This document shows positions 63,280-64,000 of a stretch of DNA of 64,000 nt, piece by piece. The DNA lies in assembly GCA_902584445.1 (NCBI GenBank), contig CACHZY010000002.1, positions 1 to 64,000 on the forward strand. The letters are read 5' to 3'. The notes under the pieces are model-generated. The model was given only the letters and a program-made list of their open reading frames with translations. It was not told where the DNA came from and did not search any database. The stretch's first letter is position 1, and each line of letters starts with the position of its first letter. Origin of the DNA: an uncultured Bacteroidota bacterium (GTDB lineage Bacteria; Bacteroidota; Bacteroidia; Flavobacteriales; Flavobacteriaceae). Made by a program: the position numbers and the translations under genes.

Positions 63280-64000
63280 TCAATGAATAAGTTTTTCTAT
63301 TAGTTCTTTTGGCCAATTTTGATATGTAATTGGACGTACCCAACGATAAATTGAATCAGGTCCTACAGCTGAGAATCTACTGTCCGAAGATGCTGGGTAT
63401 GGTCCTCCATGAGTCATTGCCTCTGATACCTCAACGCCTGTAGGCACATCGTTAAAAAGTAATCTTCCTACTTTGGATTTAAATGCCTGGATTAAAGGGG
63501 TAATTTGCTTATAGTCAAATTCTTTAGCAAAAATTGAACCTGTCAATTGCCCTTCTAAATTTTTTATTACTTGTTCCATTTCATTAAGGTCTTTACATTT
63601 AATAATTAAGGAAAAAGGACCAAAGACCTCCTCTTGAAACTGACTATTTGCGATGAAGTCATTACCTGAGACCATATAAAGTTTAGGATGAGCAAGGTTA
63701 TCGTCTAATTCATTGTTATTTGCCTGAATTTCGATTACTCCCTTAAGATTTTTTATTTTATCACTTTGGTAGATATAATTTTTTTTGAGGTCTGGATGGA
63801 TCATACATTGAGCACCTACTTCCTTTAGGGTCTTGTCTAGGTCTTTTACAAATCTATCAGTATACTTGCTATCTGTTACCAATAAAAGCCCTGGTTGTGT
63901 GCAGAATTGACCTGCACCCAATGAAATAGATCCTGCTAGCATTTGTACCATTTTTTTATCAACCTTTTCTATAGCACTTTCAGTAATGGCAATTGGGTTA
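63280..64000 (-). CDS. Aldehyde dehydrogenase, alpha-ketoglutaric semialdehyde type, C-terminal part
   Basis: The frame is open to the window edge, so the N-terminal half (with most of the nucleotide-binding domain) is missing and about 239 residues are seen. The catalytic Cys lies in G-A-G-Q-F-C-T-Q-P-G. E-E-V-F-G-P-F is present, and the end S-E-A-M-T-H-G-G-P-Y-P-A-S-S-D with R-W-V-R-P-I-T-Y-Q-N-W-P is typical of NADP-type ketoglutarate-semialdehyde dehydrogenases. These close oxidative sugar-acid routes (arabinose, xylose, uronate) at 2-oxoglutarate. It could work with the dehydratase at 33794 and the PQQ dehydrogenase at 53785. Confidence 0.92.
   Translation of the reverse strand, partial: NPIAITESAIEKVDKKMVQMLAGSISLGAGQFCTQPGLLLVTDSKYTDRFVKDLDKTLKEVGAQCMIHPDLKKNYIYQSDKIKNLKGVIEIQANNNELDDNLAHPKLYMVSGNDFIANSQFQEEVFGPFSLIIKCKDLNEMEQVIKNLEGQLTGSIFAKEFDYKQITPLIQAFKSKVGRLLFNDVPTGVEVSEAMTHGGPYPASSDSRFSAVGPDSIYRWVRPITYQNWPKELIEKLIH

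Noticed and set aside
63264-63280. Hairpin AATAATT-GTT-AATTATT between convergent genes as a terminator
   Set aside because: Stem is pure A/T and has no following T-tract; expected by chance in such AT-rich sequence.
1-64000. Search for CRISPR arrays, tRNA, rRNA, insertion sequences and phage genes
   Set aside because: No regularly spaced repeats, cloverleaf sequences, transposase motifs or integrase genes were seen in reading the window.

Overview
The window is AT-rich DNA (about one third G+C by eye) from a bacterium of the phylum Bacteroidota, most likely a marine member of Flavobacteriia. The signs are two SusC/SusD pairs, many short-signal lipoproteins, DUF5916 outer-membrane proteins, Bacteroidota-type -7 promoter elements (TAnnTTTG), three formylglycine-type sulfatases and no recognisable Shine-Dalgarno pattern. 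I cannot name a species. No rRNA, tRNA, CRISPR array, transposase or phage gene was seen. The content is almost entirely carbohydrate utilisation.

Layout. (1) 1-2808: the 3' end of a SusC gene and its SusD partner, closed by a strong bidirectional terminator. (2) 2863-17402: a LacI-type regulator faces away from a 13-gene uronate operon: MFS porter, Gfo/Idh/MocA oxidoreductase, SDR mannonate/fructuronate oxidoreductase, UxuA, UxaC, a complete TRAP transporter, a DUF4861 lipoprotein, KdgK, KdgA, KduI and KduD. A promoter element and LacI-like operator lie just before the first gene. Together the enzymes take both free hexuronate (UxaC, SDR, UxuA) and unsaturated uronate from lyase products (KduI, KduD) to 2-keto-3-deoxygluconate, then to pyruvate and glyceraldehyde-3-phosphate. 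(3) 17474-20498: aldose 1-epimerase and a GH2 enzyme on the minus strand. (4) 20662-26221: an exported-protein locus with an NHL-type propeller, two DUF1080 proteins (one frameshifted), a Kazal-type inhibitor lipoprotein and two Tat-type Gfo/Idh/MocA proteins, one of them GH109-like. (5) 26218-27252: DoxX and MerC-like membrane proteins.

(6) 27341-38317: a DUF5916 protein, two sulfatases, a DASS anion transporter broken by an internal deletion, an enolase-superfamily dehydratase, a tandem NTF2-like lipoprotein, a Tat-type aminotransferase and an AEC-like permease. (7) 38375-42062 minus: EamA transporter, amidase, GNAT acetyltransferase and an orphan OmpR-like regulator. (8) 42136-46823 minus: the second SusC/SusD pair. 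(9) 47214-58165: a beta-propeller hydrolase-like protein, a NanA-like lyase, a kelch-mutarotase/SSS symporter fusion, an iduronate-sulfatase-like protein, a PQQ dehydrogenase with an embedded cytochrome c, and a second DUF5916 protein. (10) 58299-64000: a propeller plus helical-domain protein, a sialidase-like protein, a PhoPQ-related alpha/beta hydrolase and the 3' part of a ketoglutarate-semialdehyde-type aldehyde dehydrogenase.

The genes fit a scavenger of sulfated, uronate-bearing algal glycans. Outer-membrane SusCD pairs import oligomers, secreted sulfatases and hydrolases trim them, and cytoplasmic enzymes feed keto-deoxy sugars into central metabolism. No polysaccharide lyase, sulfatase-maturing enzyme or rhamnose/fucose pathway is visible here, so the target polymer stays open. 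The most interesting leads are the exported oxidoreductase/DUF1080 locus, the mutarotase-symporter fusion beside NanA, the undescribed propeller-helical protein, and three damaged or irregular genes (DUF1080, DASS, MerC).
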